A stretch of DNA of 64,000 nt from Allobosea sp. (GTDB lineage Bacteria; Pseudomonadota; Alphaproteobacteria; Rhizobiales; Beijerinckiaceae): NCBI RefSeq assembly GCF_017308075.1, contig NZ_JAFKFX010000028.1:175253-239252 (forward strand), read 5' to 3'. The notes below the pieces were generated by a model. It was not told the origin of the DNA. It searched no databases and saw only the letters and a program-made list of their open reading frames with translations. The position numbers and the translations under genes were made by a program. This document shows, one piece after another, positions 16,412 through 24,374 of the stretch (its first letter is position 1; the number at the start of each line of letters is the position of its first letter).

Positions 16412-16822
16412 TCAGGCCGATTGCTGCGCACTGCCCTGACTGCCGATCTCGTCCAGGATCGGGCAGTCCGGCCGGCCGTCGCCATGGCAATGGCTGGCCA
16501 GATGGCGCAGCGTCTTGGCCATCGCCTTGAGCGCCGCCGCCTTCTCCTCGAGTTCGGCGACATGCTTCAGCGCCATCGCCTTGACGTCGGCACTCGCCCG
16601 CGAGCGATCGCGCCAGAGGGCGAGGAGGGCGCCGGTCTCCTCGATCGAGAAGCCGAGGCTGCGGGCCCGGCGCACGAAGCGCAGCGTGTGGACGTCGTCC
16701 TCGCCATAGACGCGATAGCCCGATTGCGAGCGCGCCGGCGGCGGGATCAGTGCGATCTCCTCGTAATAGCGGATCATCTTGGCGCTGACGCCGGAAGCCT
16801 CCGCCGCTTGTCCGATATTCAT
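16412..16822 (-). CDS. cueR: Copper-responsive MerR-family regulator
   Basis: 136 residues. N-terminal winged helix-turn-helix (MNIGQAAEASGVSAKMIRYY), long dimerisation helix, and the metal loop CHGDGRPDC, i.e. two Cys separated by seven residues as in CueR, which senses Cu(I) with very high affinity. It lies 11 bases downstream of copA in the same direction, so copA and cueR form one operon whose promoter carries the CueR operator. That gives positive autoregulation under copper. Confidence 0.92.
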   Translation of the reverse strand: MNIGQAAEASGVSAKMIRYYEEIALIPPPARSQSGYRVYGEDDVHTLRFVRRARSLGFSIEETGALLALWRDRSRASADVKAMALKHVAELEEKAAALKAMAKTLRHLASHCHGDGRPDCPILDEIGSQGSAQQSA

Positions 16823-16833
16823 GCCGTCCTCCT

Positions 16834-19350
16834 TCAGGCCGTGGCCGGCAGAGTGGCAGGCCGGGCCTCTTCCGTCCGCGGCTGCGCGGCGAAGCGCTTC
16901 AGCCGCAATGCGTTGCCGAGCACGCTGACGCTCGAGAACGCCATGGCGAAGCTGGCGAAGACCGGTGACATCAGTACCCCCCAGAGCGGATAGAGCAGCC
17001 CGGCCGCGACCGGGATCAGCAGGATGTTATAGCCGAAGGCCCAGCCGAGATTCTGCCGGATGTTGGCCATCGTCGCCTTCGACAGCGCGATCGCTTCGGG
17101 AACATGGCGCAGATCGCCCGAGATCAGCACGATATCGGCGCTTTCGATGGCGATGTCGGTTCCCGCGCCCATGGCGATGCCGATATCGGCCTGGGCCAGA
17201 GCGGGTGCGTCGTTGATGCCGTCGCCGACGAAGGCGATGCTGCGCGCGCCATCGCCCTGGAGTTCGGCGACGATCCGAGCCTTATCTGTCGGCAGCACCT
17301 CGGCGCGGACCTCGTCGATTCCGAGCCGGCGGCCGATCGCCTCGGCGGTCGCCCGGTTGTCGCCGGTCACCATGACGATGCGCAGCCCCTGCCGGCGCAG
17401 GCTCTCGATCGCCGCCGGCGTGCCGGGCTTGATCTGGTCCGCGACCGCGATCAGCGCGGCGAGCCTGCCATCGATCGCGGCATAGAGCGGCGACTGACCG
17501 TCGCGCGCCAGGGCCTCGGCACGCCCGGCGAAGCTGGCCGGATCGATGCCGAGCCGCTGCATCAGGCGCTGCGAGCCGACGGCGACGCGCCGCCCTTCGA
17601 CAACGGCCTCGATGCCCATGCCGGGCTCGGCCTGGAATTCGTTGGCCGGGGCGAGCGCAAGGCCGCGCCGGCCCGCCTCGTCGACGATCGCCTCGGCCGA
17701 GGGATGCTCGGAGGCGCTTTCCGCCGAAGCGGCCAGACGCAGTGCTTCCGCCTCGTCGAAACCGGCGGCAGCCAGGATCTCCGTCACCTCGGGCGTGCCC
17801 TTGGTCAGGGTTCCCGTCTTGTCGAAGGCGATGGTGGAGATGCCGCTGAGGCTCTGCAGGGCCGCGCCCTGGCGGAACAGGATGCCGAGCTCGGCCGCCT
17901 TGCCGGTGCCGACCATGATCGAGGTCGGGGTGGCGAGACCCATCGCGCAGGGGCAGGCGACGATCAGCACCGCGACCGCATTGACCAGCGCATAGGTCAG
18001 GGCCGGCGAGGGGCCGAAATAGAGCCAGGCCGCGAAGGTCAGAACCGAGACGGCGATCACCGCCGGCACGAACCAGTTGGTGACGCGGTCGACCAGTGCC
18101 TGGATCGGCAGCTTGGCGCCCTGCGCCGTCTCGACCATGCGCAGGATCTGCGCCAGCAAGGTATCGGCGCCGACCTTCTCGGCCCGGAAGCGCAAGGCAC
18201 CGTTCCGATTGATCGTGCCGCCGATCACGCCGGCTCCGGCGCTCTTATGGGCAGGAGCCGGCTCGCCGGTGACCATCGATTCGTCGACATAGGACGAGCC
18301 TTCGACGACCTCGCCATCGACAGGGACCTTCTCGCCGGGCCGCACCAGCACGAGATCGCCGACGCGCACCTGCTCGACCGCGATCTCGCGTTCGGCGCCG
18401 TCGCGCAGCACGCGGGCGGTCCGGGCTTGCAGGGTCACGAGCCGGCTGATCGCCGCGCTGGTGCGGCCCTTGGCGCGGGCCTCGAACCAGCGTCCGAGCA
18501 GGATCAGGGTGACGATCACCGCGCCGGTCTCGAAATAGGTGTGGGCCGTGCCTTCGGGCAGCCAGCCAGGCCGGAAGGTCGCGACTGCCGAGTAGAGATA
18601 GGCCGCGCCGGCGCCGATCATGACGAGCGCGTTCATATCGGGCGCGCCGCGCAGCAGCGCCGGCCCGCCCTTCTGGAAGAAGCGCAGCCCGGGCCAGAAC
18701 AGCACGAGGCTGGCCAATGCGAAGGCGCTGAACTTCAGAGTGAAAGGATCGAAGCGGCCGAGGAGCCAGTGATGGAAGGCGTCGCTCAGATGCGGCCCCA
18801 TCTCGATGATCATCAGCGGCAGCGTCGCCAGCGTGGCGACGATGACCGCGCGGCCGAGCTCGCTCTGCTCCGCCTCTCGCCGTTCCTGGATGCCGGCTTG
18901 CGGGTTCGCATTGGCGCCGAGAGGCTCGGCCTCGTAGCCGGCAGCGGCGATGGCGGCGATCAGTGCCGGCACGGCAGCGGGGTCGGCCAGCTGGATGGTC
19001 GCGCGCTCGGTGGCGAGGTTGACGTTCGCCGCCAGCACGCCGGGCACGCCGCGCAGGGCCTTCTCGACCCGGCCGACGCAGGAGGCGCAGGTCATGCCGG
19101 TGACCGACAGGTTCACCTCGGTTTCGACCGGCTCGTAGCCGGCGCCGCGGATCGCCGCGACGATGGCGGCCGTCTCGCCGCCTGCGATCTGCGCTCGTCC
19201 GGTCGCGAGATTGACCTGCGCACTGGTCACGCCGGGCACGGCCGCGATCGCCTTTTCGACCTTGCCGACACAGGAGGCGCAGCTCATGCCGTCCACGGGG
19301 ATGTCGAGCACGGTGGTTCCGCGCGGTTCGAGCGTTGCTTGCATCGCCAT
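16834..19350 (-). CDS. copA: Cu(I)-exporting P1B-type ATPase
   Basis: 838 residues from ATG 19350, chosen because AGAAGGAAAG precedes it and because the CueR-type promoter sits just upstream; the open frame extends 69 codons further but would run through that promoter. Two N-terminal heavy-metal domains with CASC at 24-27 and 88-91, eight transmembrane helices, the transport motif CPC (466-468), phosphorylation motif DKTGT with Asp510, and SEHP in the nucleotide domain. Pumps cytosolic Cu(I) to the periplasm. cueR follows in the same operon. Confidence 0.95.
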   Translation of the reverse strand: MAMQATLEPRGTTVLDIPVDGMSCASCVGKVEKAIAAVPGVTSAQVNLATGRAQIAGGETAAIVAAIRGAGYEPVETEVNLSVTGMTCASCVGRVEKALRGVPGVLAANVNLATERATIQLADPAAVPALIAAIAAAGYEAEPLGANANPQAGIQERREAEQSELGRAVIVATLATLPLMIIEMGPHLSDAFHHWLLGRFDPFTLKFSAFALASLVLFWPGLRFFQKGGPALLRGAPDMNALVMIGAGAAYLYSAVATFRPGWLPEGTAHTYFETGAVIVTLILLGRWFEARAKGRTSAAISRLVTLQARTARVLRDGAEREIAVEQVRVGDLVLVRPGEKVPVDGEVVEGSSYVDESMVTGEPAPAHKSAGAGVIGGTINRNGALRFRAEKVGADTLLAQILRMVETAQGAKLPIQALVDRVTNWFVPAVIAVSVLTFAAWLYFGPSPALTYALVNAVAVLIVACPCAMGLATPTSIMVGTGKAAELGILFRQGAALQSLSGISTIAFDKTGTLTKGTPEVTEILAAAGFDEAEALRLAASAESASEHPSAEAIVDEAGRRGLALAPANEFQAEPGMGIEAVVEGRRVAVGSQRLMQRLGIDPASFAGRAEALARDGQSPLYAAIDGRLAALIAVADQIKPGTPAAIESLRRQGLRIVMVTGDNRATAEAIGRRLGIDEVRAEVLPTDKARIVAELQGDGARSIAFVGDGINDAPALAQADIGIAMGAGTDIAIESADIVLISGDLRHVPEAIALSKATMANIRQNLGWAFGYNILLIPVAAGLLYPLWGVLMSPVFASFAMAFSSVSVLGNALRLKRFAAQPRTEEARPATLPATA

Positions 19351-19380
19351 GATGTCCGCTTTCCTTCTCATCGTGCTGAG

Positions 19381-19412
19381 ATGGCTACACCTTCCCATCA
19401 TTGGAAGGTCAA
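19381..19412 (-). promoter_or_regulatory. CueR-type promoter/operator of copA
   Basis: On the minus strand: -35 TTGACC (19407-19412), a 19-base spacer and -10 TAGCCA (19382-19387). The over-long spacer holds the dyad ACCTTCC-N7-GGAAGGT (19389-19409). This is the classic MerR-family arrangement and matches the known E. coli copA operator closely. It lies 31 bases upstream of the copA ATG. Confidence 0.93.
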
Positions 19413-19531
19413 GCGGCGATTTTGGCTGTTTCGCGACTGCTGGTGCGATGGCGAAATCGCAGGAACCGGGTGGCGCGCCGGCTGGATCGCTGGCGAGATC
19501 GGGCGCAGTTCCCGGCTCGAAAGGAAGCGCC

Positions 19532-20278
19532 ATGCCTGCAACGAACCGCCAAAGCATGTCGTCAGACGAGCAGGACCTCGAGTCGATGGTCTCGGCGCTC
19601 GATTGGGCAGGGATCGAAGCCGAGCTCGACGCGTATGGCGTCGGCCTGACCGGCCGGATGCTCGATGCAGAGGCTTGCGCGGCCTTGCGCGGTCTCTATG
19701 GCGAGCCGGCGCGTTTCCGCAGCCGGATCGTGATGGAGCGGCACGGCTTCGGGCGCGGCGAGTACCAGTACTTCGCCCATCCGCTGCCTGGGCCGATCGC
19801 TGACCTGCGGCCCCTGATCTATGCGCGGCTGGCACCGATCGCCAATCGCTGGAACGAGACGCTCGGCATCGCCCAGCGCTATCCTGCAAGCCTCGACGCG
19901 TTCCTGGCGCTTTGCCATGCGGCCGGCCAGCAGCGCCCGACGCCGCTGCTGCTGAAATACGAGGCCGGCGACTATAATTGCCTGCACCAGGACCTTTATG
20001 GCGACCTGTTCTTCCCCTTCCAGATGGTGATCCTGCTCTCGCAGCCCGGCCGCGATTTCACCGGCGGCGAATTCACTTTGGTCGGACAGCGGCCGCGCAT
20101 GCAGTCGCGGCCGGAGGTCGTGCCGCTCGCGCAGGGGGAGGCGGCGATCTTCGCCGTTCAGCACCGGCCGGTTGCCGGCACACGTGGTTCCTATCGGGTC
20201 AATTTGCGCCATGGCGTCAGCCGCATACGCAGTGGCGAGCGCTTCACCGCCGGGCTGATCTTCCATGATGCCCGCTGA
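19532..20278 (+). CDS. 2-oxoglutarate/Fe(II)-dependent oxygenase
   Basis: 248 residues from ATG 19532, after AAGGAAG. The double-stranded beta-helix signature is visible: iron ligands in CLHQDLYGD (H-x-D) and a distal His in the [14 protein letters not shown] region, whose Arg would bind 2-oxoglutarate. Resembles the soluble prolyl-4-hydroxylase-like bacterial oxygenases; the substrate is unknown. It diverges from copA across the CueR promoter; no second site for this gene was seen. It ends 18 bases from the convergent Nudix gene. Confidence 0.85.
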   Translation: MPATNRQSMSSDEQDLESMVSALDWAGIEAELDAYGVGLTGRMLDAEACAALRGLYGEPARFRSRIVMERHGFGRGEYQYFAHPLPGPIADLRPLIYARLAPIANRWNETLGIAQRYPASLDAFLALCHAAGQQRPTPLLLKYEAGDYNCLHQDLYGDLFFPFQMVILLSQPGRDFTGGEFTLVGQRPRMQSRPEVVPLAQGEAAIFAVQHRPVAGTRGSYRVNLRHGVSRIRSGERFTAGLIFHDAR

Positions 20279-20296
20279 ACCGGGCCTTGCGCGCCT

Positions 20297-20743
20297 TCAT
20301 GGGGCCGCGATGTCGAGCCCGGCGACGATCGCACCGAGCGCCGGCTCGTCGATCAGATCGGCTGCATCGGCCTGGGTGAACCAGAGGCAGCGGCGCTGGT
20401 CCTGTTCCGGCCAGACCGGCAGCTGCTGTTTGACCTCGAGCAGATAGAGCCGGACCTTGCACAGGATGAAATGGTCGGGCTTGCGCTTCCAGTAGGTGTA
20501 GCGCCCGACCGGCTTCCTGCCGATCTCGCCGATCAGGCCGGCTTCCTCCATCGCTTCGCGCGCAGCGGTCTCGTGACCCTTGAGGCCACGGATCGGCCAG
20601 CCCTTCGGGACGATCCAGCGCTGGGTTTCGCGCGTCGTCACCAGCATGATCTCGATCGCGCCGTCGGCGCGCCGCCTGAACGGGATGGCGCCGACCTGGA
20701 CCTTCGGCTCGGCCGGCCGTTTGCCGGCTGTCGTCTTCGCCAC
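20297..20743 (-). CDS. Nudix hydrolase
   Basis: 148 residues. Nudix region KGWPIRGLKGHETAAREAME plus EAG: the catalytic REAMEEAG core is intact, while the first Glu of the standard box is replaced by Leu, as in several alphaproteobacterial members beginning PKGWP. Cleaves nucleoside-diphosphate-linked or related pyrophosphates; the substrate cannot be told. Stands alone; 261 bases of intergenic sequence separate it from the cytochrome gene upstream in coordinate terms. Confidence 0.88.
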   Translation of the reverse strand: MAKTTAGKRPAEPKVQVGAIPFRRRADGAIEIMLVTTRETQRWIVPKGWPIRGLKGHETAAREAMEEAGLIGEIGRKPVGRYTYWKRKPDHFILCKVRLYLLEVKQQLPVWPEQDQRRCLWFTQADAADLIDEPALGAIVAGLDIAAP

Positions 20744-21004
20744 CCTCGATGACCTTCGCGCGCTTTTTCCCCCGCAGCAGCATAGGGTGATTCGTTGTCG
20801 GCACGGCCAGAAAATTTGTAGCCGGCAATCATTATCGGCGGACGGTGCTGTAGCGGCATCGTTCCGGCGACGCCTCCGGCTGCGTTGAGGCTAGTTGTCG
20901 GGAACGGCAAGGCGAGCCGCCGCACCGTTCCAGAAGCAATCCGCCTTATTCACAACGCCCCCTCGCGCGCGGCGCGAAGGAGCCTTGTCGCGATGCTGCC
21001 CGGA

Positions 21005-21400
21005 TCAGCTCTTCTTGCCGTCCTTGCCGAACTGCTTGAGGAAAGCCGTCAGATCGGCGATTTCCTTCTCGTTCTTGATGCCGGCGAAGATCATTTTGGT
21101 GCCCGGGATCTTGGCGCGCGGATCCTTGATGTACTCGGCGAAGATCGCCTCGTTCCAGGTGATGTCGGCGCCCTTGTTGGCGGCCGAATAGCTGTAGCCC
21201 TCGACGGCACCGGTGTGCCGGCCGAACAGGCCGTTCAGATGCGGGCCGACCAGATTCTTGGCGCCCTCGCCGATCTGATGGCAGGCGCGGCACTTGTTCC
21301 AGGAGCGCTCGCCGGCGGCGATGTCCTGAGCCGAGGCCGAGCTCGCGGCGGCCGTGGCGAGGCCGAGGGTGAGAAGGGCGGCGCTGGCGATGGTTTTCAT
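21005..21400 (-). CDS. Class I cytochrome c (c2/c550-like)
   Basis: 131 residues from ATG 21400, with AAGGATC as ribosome site. Sec signal peptide ending ASAQ, heme-binding CRACH close to the mature N-terminus, and distal Met in GTKMIFAG. The size and KIPGTKM-type loop are those of mobile periplasmic c2-type cytochromes that shuttle electrons between the bc1 complex and oxidases or dehydrogenases. Monocistronic by spacing. Confidence 0.9.
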   Translation of the reverse strand: MKTIASAALLTLGLATAAASSASAQDIAAGERSWNKCRACHQIGEGAKNLVGPHLNGLFGRHTGAVEGYSYSAANKGADITWNEAIFAEYIKDPRAKIPGTKMIFAGIKNEKEIADLTAFLKQFGKDGKKS

Positions 21401-21610
21401 GGTCGATCCTTCTTGAAGCAGGTGCGTGGCACGGGACCGGGCAGGCAGGTCGGCACGACCCGTTCGCTCGCGGTGTCCGGCCGGCATCACGCAAACCGTC
21501 GATACCGACCGGACCCCGGCGTCTATGGGATAGCGAATTGGAGGAATTCTGAAACAGGTCAGTTCGCCGCGGATGAACTGCGCCTGCGCGTCCGCCCGCG
21601 GCGCTTCGCT

Positions 21611-22462
21611 TCACGATCCCGTGGGAGCGGCGCGCGCTGCGATCTCGCTGATCCATTCCGCGACATTGGCCGTGAAGGCATCCGGTCGCGAGACAGGGAA
21701 ATAATGGCCGCCGGTGTCGAGCATGGTCTTGCGCGCGCCGGGCAGGCCGGCGGCGAGCTCGTCCTGCAGGAAGGCGGGCACGACCATGTCGTCCCGCGCG
21801 CCGAGGATCAGCACGGGCAGGGTCAGGCCGGCGCTCCAGGCCGAGCCGTCGAAAGAGCGCAGCGCGTCGATGCGCTCGCGCATGATCTGCCTTTCCTCAT
21901 TCGTCGCCGGCGCGTGGGTGATGGCGCTCTCGTAGACCTGCCAATGCGCCTCCAGCCAGGCAGGGGGATAGGCCATCAGTGTCGCGCTCGCGGCATAGGC
22001 GCGCGGATGCTGGTCGAGAATGGCGAGGCGCGTCTCGAAAAGCGCTGACATGTAGCGGTTCTGCTTCAGCCAGCTGCCGCTCAGGATCAGTCCGGCGAGC
22101 CGGTGCGGGGCCTGGCGTGCCAGCGACAGGCCGATGCAGCCGCCGGTCGAGTGCCCGAGCAGCACGGCGCGTTCGACGCCGGCAGCGTCGAGGACGGCAA
22201 GGCAGTCCTGCGCCAGCTGGTCGATCGTCGAGCGCGCGGTGCCGCGCGTGCTGGCCCCCATGCCGCGCTGGTCGAAGCGCAGCACCCTGAAGGAGCGGGC
22301 AAGCGTCGCGGCATTGTCGTCCCAGAATGCGGCAGCGCCGTTGAGGCCGCTGACCAGAAGAAGCGTCTGACCCTCGCCCTGCGAGCAGGCACGCAACACG
22401 GCGCCGTCGGCGGTATGGACCTCGAATTCGCCGCCCGCTGCACGTTGTGCGGCGGCGCTCAT
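21611..22462 (-). CDS. Alpha/beta hydrolase, RutD-like
   Basis: 283 residues. Nucleophile elbow GHSTGG, acid in the ILGARDDMVVP loop and His in TGGHYFP. The oxyanion region (FDQRGMG) and the lid (SGSWLKQNRYMSALFETR, then YPPAWL) resemble RutD, the aminoacrylate hydrolase of pyrimidine breakdown. No other rut gene is nearby, so the true substrate is open. 82 bases downstream of a cupin gene on the same strand, probably an operon. Confidence 0.78.
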   Translation of the reverse strand: MSAAAQRAAGGEFEVHTADGAVLRACSQGEGQTLLLVSGLNGAAAFWDDNAATLARSFRVLRFDQRGMGASTRGTARSTIDQLAQDCLAVLDAAGVERAVLLGHSTGGCIGLSLARQAPHRLAGLILSGSWLKQNRYMSALFETRLAILDQHPRAYAASATLMAYPPAWLEAHWQVYESAITHAPATNEERQIMRERIDALRSFDGSAWSAGLTLPVLILGARDDMVVPAFLQDELAAGLPGARKTMLDTGGHYFPVSRPDAFTANVAEWISEIAARAAPTGS

Positions 22463-22544
22463 CGGGCCTCGCCGGCACGTGCGAGGCTGTTCGATCCGGT
22501 CTTCTTCATCGCTGCGTCTCCTGCGGCGCGGGCGCGCCTGTCAC

Positions 22545-23057
22545 TTACTTATGCTGGTCGAAGCTCGCATCGGTCCAGCCGAAGACGGTGCGGGCTTCGA
22601 TTTCGGCGATGTTCGCCGGGCGCGGGAACGGCTCCGGTGCCGGCTCCCCCGGGCTGCGTGGCCGGCCGATCTCGGCGAAGAAATCATCGAGGCCGCCAGG
22701 CATGATCAGCCACAGAAAGGTCAGTGGCTCGTCATGGGGGTTGAGGAAATGATGCTTGCGGTCCCGGCCGACGAAAACGCAGGAGCCTTCCTCCAGCGGA
22801 TGGTCGACGCCGTCCATGCGGGCGATGCCGCGGCCCCTGACAACGAAGATGATCTCCTCATTGCGGTCATGGGTGTGCTCGCGGATGAAGGAGTGCGGGG
22901 CGACGGTCTGGGTGCCGATGGCGAAGCGGTTGGCGCTGGCAACCGCCCGGTCGCGCAGAAGATTGCGCACGAAGCCATTGGCCGGAACCGGCTGCCAGAA
23001 GCTTTCGCCGTCCTGCGGGCCAAGCACCCTGATCTCGCCGGCGGATCGCGCCACCAT
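22545..23057 (-). CDS. Cupin-domain protein
   Basis: 170 residues. Cupin motif 1 appears as REHTHDRNEEIIFVVRGRG (His, His, Glu metal ligands) and motif 2 as GRDRKHHFLNPHDEP. A single-domain cupin binding a divalent metal; it could be a small-molecule isomerase, dioxygenase or sensor. Co-directional with the RutD-like hydrolase, which suggests the same catabolic step series. Confidence 0.82.
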   Translation of the reverse strand: MVARSAGEIRVLGPQDGESFWQPVPANGFVRNLLRDRAVASANRFAIGTQTVAPHSFIREHTHDRNEEIIFVVRGRGIARMDGVDHPLEEGSCVFVGRDRKHHFLNPHDEPLTFLWLIMPGGLDDFFAEIGRPRSPGEPAPEPFPRPANIAEIEARTVFGWTDASFDQHK

Positions 23058-23235
23058 TCCGATTCCCTCCCGCTCGATGGGATTGTGTTCGGATCGTGAC
23101 GCCGGGCGCGGCAGAGTTGTAGCCGCGTTTGATCATGGCCGGGTAGGCCGTCACGCAGGACGGGACCCTAGGTAAGGCGAGGCTTTTCCGGCAGGATGGG
23201 GGGCGGTCGGCGGGCTGCGGGCCGGCTTGCGAGCC

Positions 23236-23535
23236 CTAGCCCGGTGGCGAGGCCCTGACCTTCTCGCGCGCTTGCCGCACCAGCGGCGACAGGGCGGCGG
23301 CGTCCTCGGCGAAGCCGGCGCGGAAGTCCTCGCGCATGCGCCGGGTCCAGAACTGGTTGATGTGGTCGGCGATCGCCTCGACCGCCTCGGCTTCCGGATA
23401 GGCCTGAAAGAACTCGGCGATCTGGTTGGCCATGCGCGCGAGCTTGGCGAGGTGATCGCCCGGCTGGGCATGGGCTTCCGCCGCGGCTGCAGGAATCTCG
23501 GTCACAACAGTCTCGGTCACAAGGATCTCGGTCAT
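23236..23535 (-). CDS. fdsD: Formate dehydrogenase delta subunit
   Basis: 99 residues, last gene of the fds operon, overlapping fdhD by 4 bases. Helical: residues about 28-60 (LAKLARMANQIAEFFQAYPE) and the IADHINQFWTRRMRED segment match the FdsD family, a small subunit or maturation factor of soluble NAD-dependent formate dehydrogenases. Confidence 0.88.
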   Translation of the reverse strand: MTEILVTETVVTEIPAAAAEAHAQPGDHLAKLARMANQIAEFFQAYPEAEAVEAIADHINQFWTRRMREDFRAGFAEDAAALSPLVRQAREKVRASPPG

Positions 23536-24374
23536 GGCGCCTCGGCCTCCACAGGGTTGGCCAGCGCGCCGGCGAAGATGCGTGCGCTGTCCTCGCGGGC
23601 GACGCAGACGAGGGTCATTCCAAGCACCTTGGCCCGCTCTATCGCCAGCGAGGTCGGAGCCGAAATCGTGACCAGCGTCCCTGCGCCGAAGATAGCGGCT
23701 TTCTCGACCATCTCGAAGGAGGCGCGGCTGGTGACCAGCACGAAGCCGTCATTGACCGGCTGGCCCGCCCGCAGCCGCGCGCCGATCAGCTTGTCGAGCG
23801 CGTTGTGGCGGCCGACATCCTCGCGCGCCGCCAGGATCGCCCCGTTGCGGTCGCACCAGGCGGCGGCATGCACTGAGCGGGTCAGCCGGTGCAACGGCTG
23901 ATGGCGCTCGAGCGCGGACAGCGCAGCGGCGATCGCCACCGGCGTGATCGCCGTTGCGGTGCCGGCGCGCGCTTCCGCCGTCGGCAGGTCGGCGAGCGTC
24001 TCGACGCCGCAGAGACCGCAGGAGGTGCGGCCTGAGAGATTGCGCCGCCGCGCCAGATGCTCGCGGAAGCGGCCGGGGGTCAGCGCCACCGTGACCACGA
24101 TGCCGTCGGCCTGGGGGCAGACCGCGATATCCTTGATCTCGTCGCCGCTGCGGACAATGCCTTCCGTCAGGCTGAAGCCGACGACGAAATCCTCGAGATC
24201 CGACGGCGTTGCCATCATCACGGCATAGGGCAGGTTGCCGTAGACGATGTTGACCGCCGCCTCGACCGCGACTTCGGCGCTCGCAGCCTCCGCCCGTCCG
24301 GAGGCGAAACGCAATGTCGATGCCGGCGTCGCGACGCTCGCCGGCGGCTGGGCAGGCGGGCTATTCCGCGGCAT
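23532..24374 (-). CDS. fdhD: Formate dehydrogenase sulfurtransferase
   Basis: 280 residues. Contains the conserved CGLCG motif (Cys119 and Cys122) of FdhD, which passes sulfur from the cysteine desulfurase to the molybdenum cofactor so that formate dehydrogenase can bind active, sulfurated Mo-bisMGD. Overlaps fdsA by 14 bases and fdsD by 4, consistent with coupled translation. Confidence 0.95.
   Translation of the reverse strand: MPRNSPPAQPPASVATPASTLRFASGRAEAASAEVAVEAAVNIVYGNLPYAVMMATPSDLEDFVVGFSLTEGIVRSGDEIKDIAVCPQADGIVVTVALTPGRFREHLARRRNLSGRTSCGLCGVETLADLPTAEARAGTATAITPVAIAAALSALERHQPLHRLTRSVHAAAWCDRNGAILAAREDVGRHNALDKLIGARLRAGQPVNDGFVLVTSRASFEMVEKAAIFGAGTLVTISAPTSLAIERAKVLGMTLVCVAREDSARIFAGALANPVEAEAP

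Noticed and set aside
17104-19803. Plus-strand open frame of 899 codons
   Set aside because: Antisense shadow of copA.
20945-21004. GC-rich imperfect hairpin after the cytochrome c stop as terminator
   Set aside because: The stem is interrupted and no U tract follows on the minus strand.
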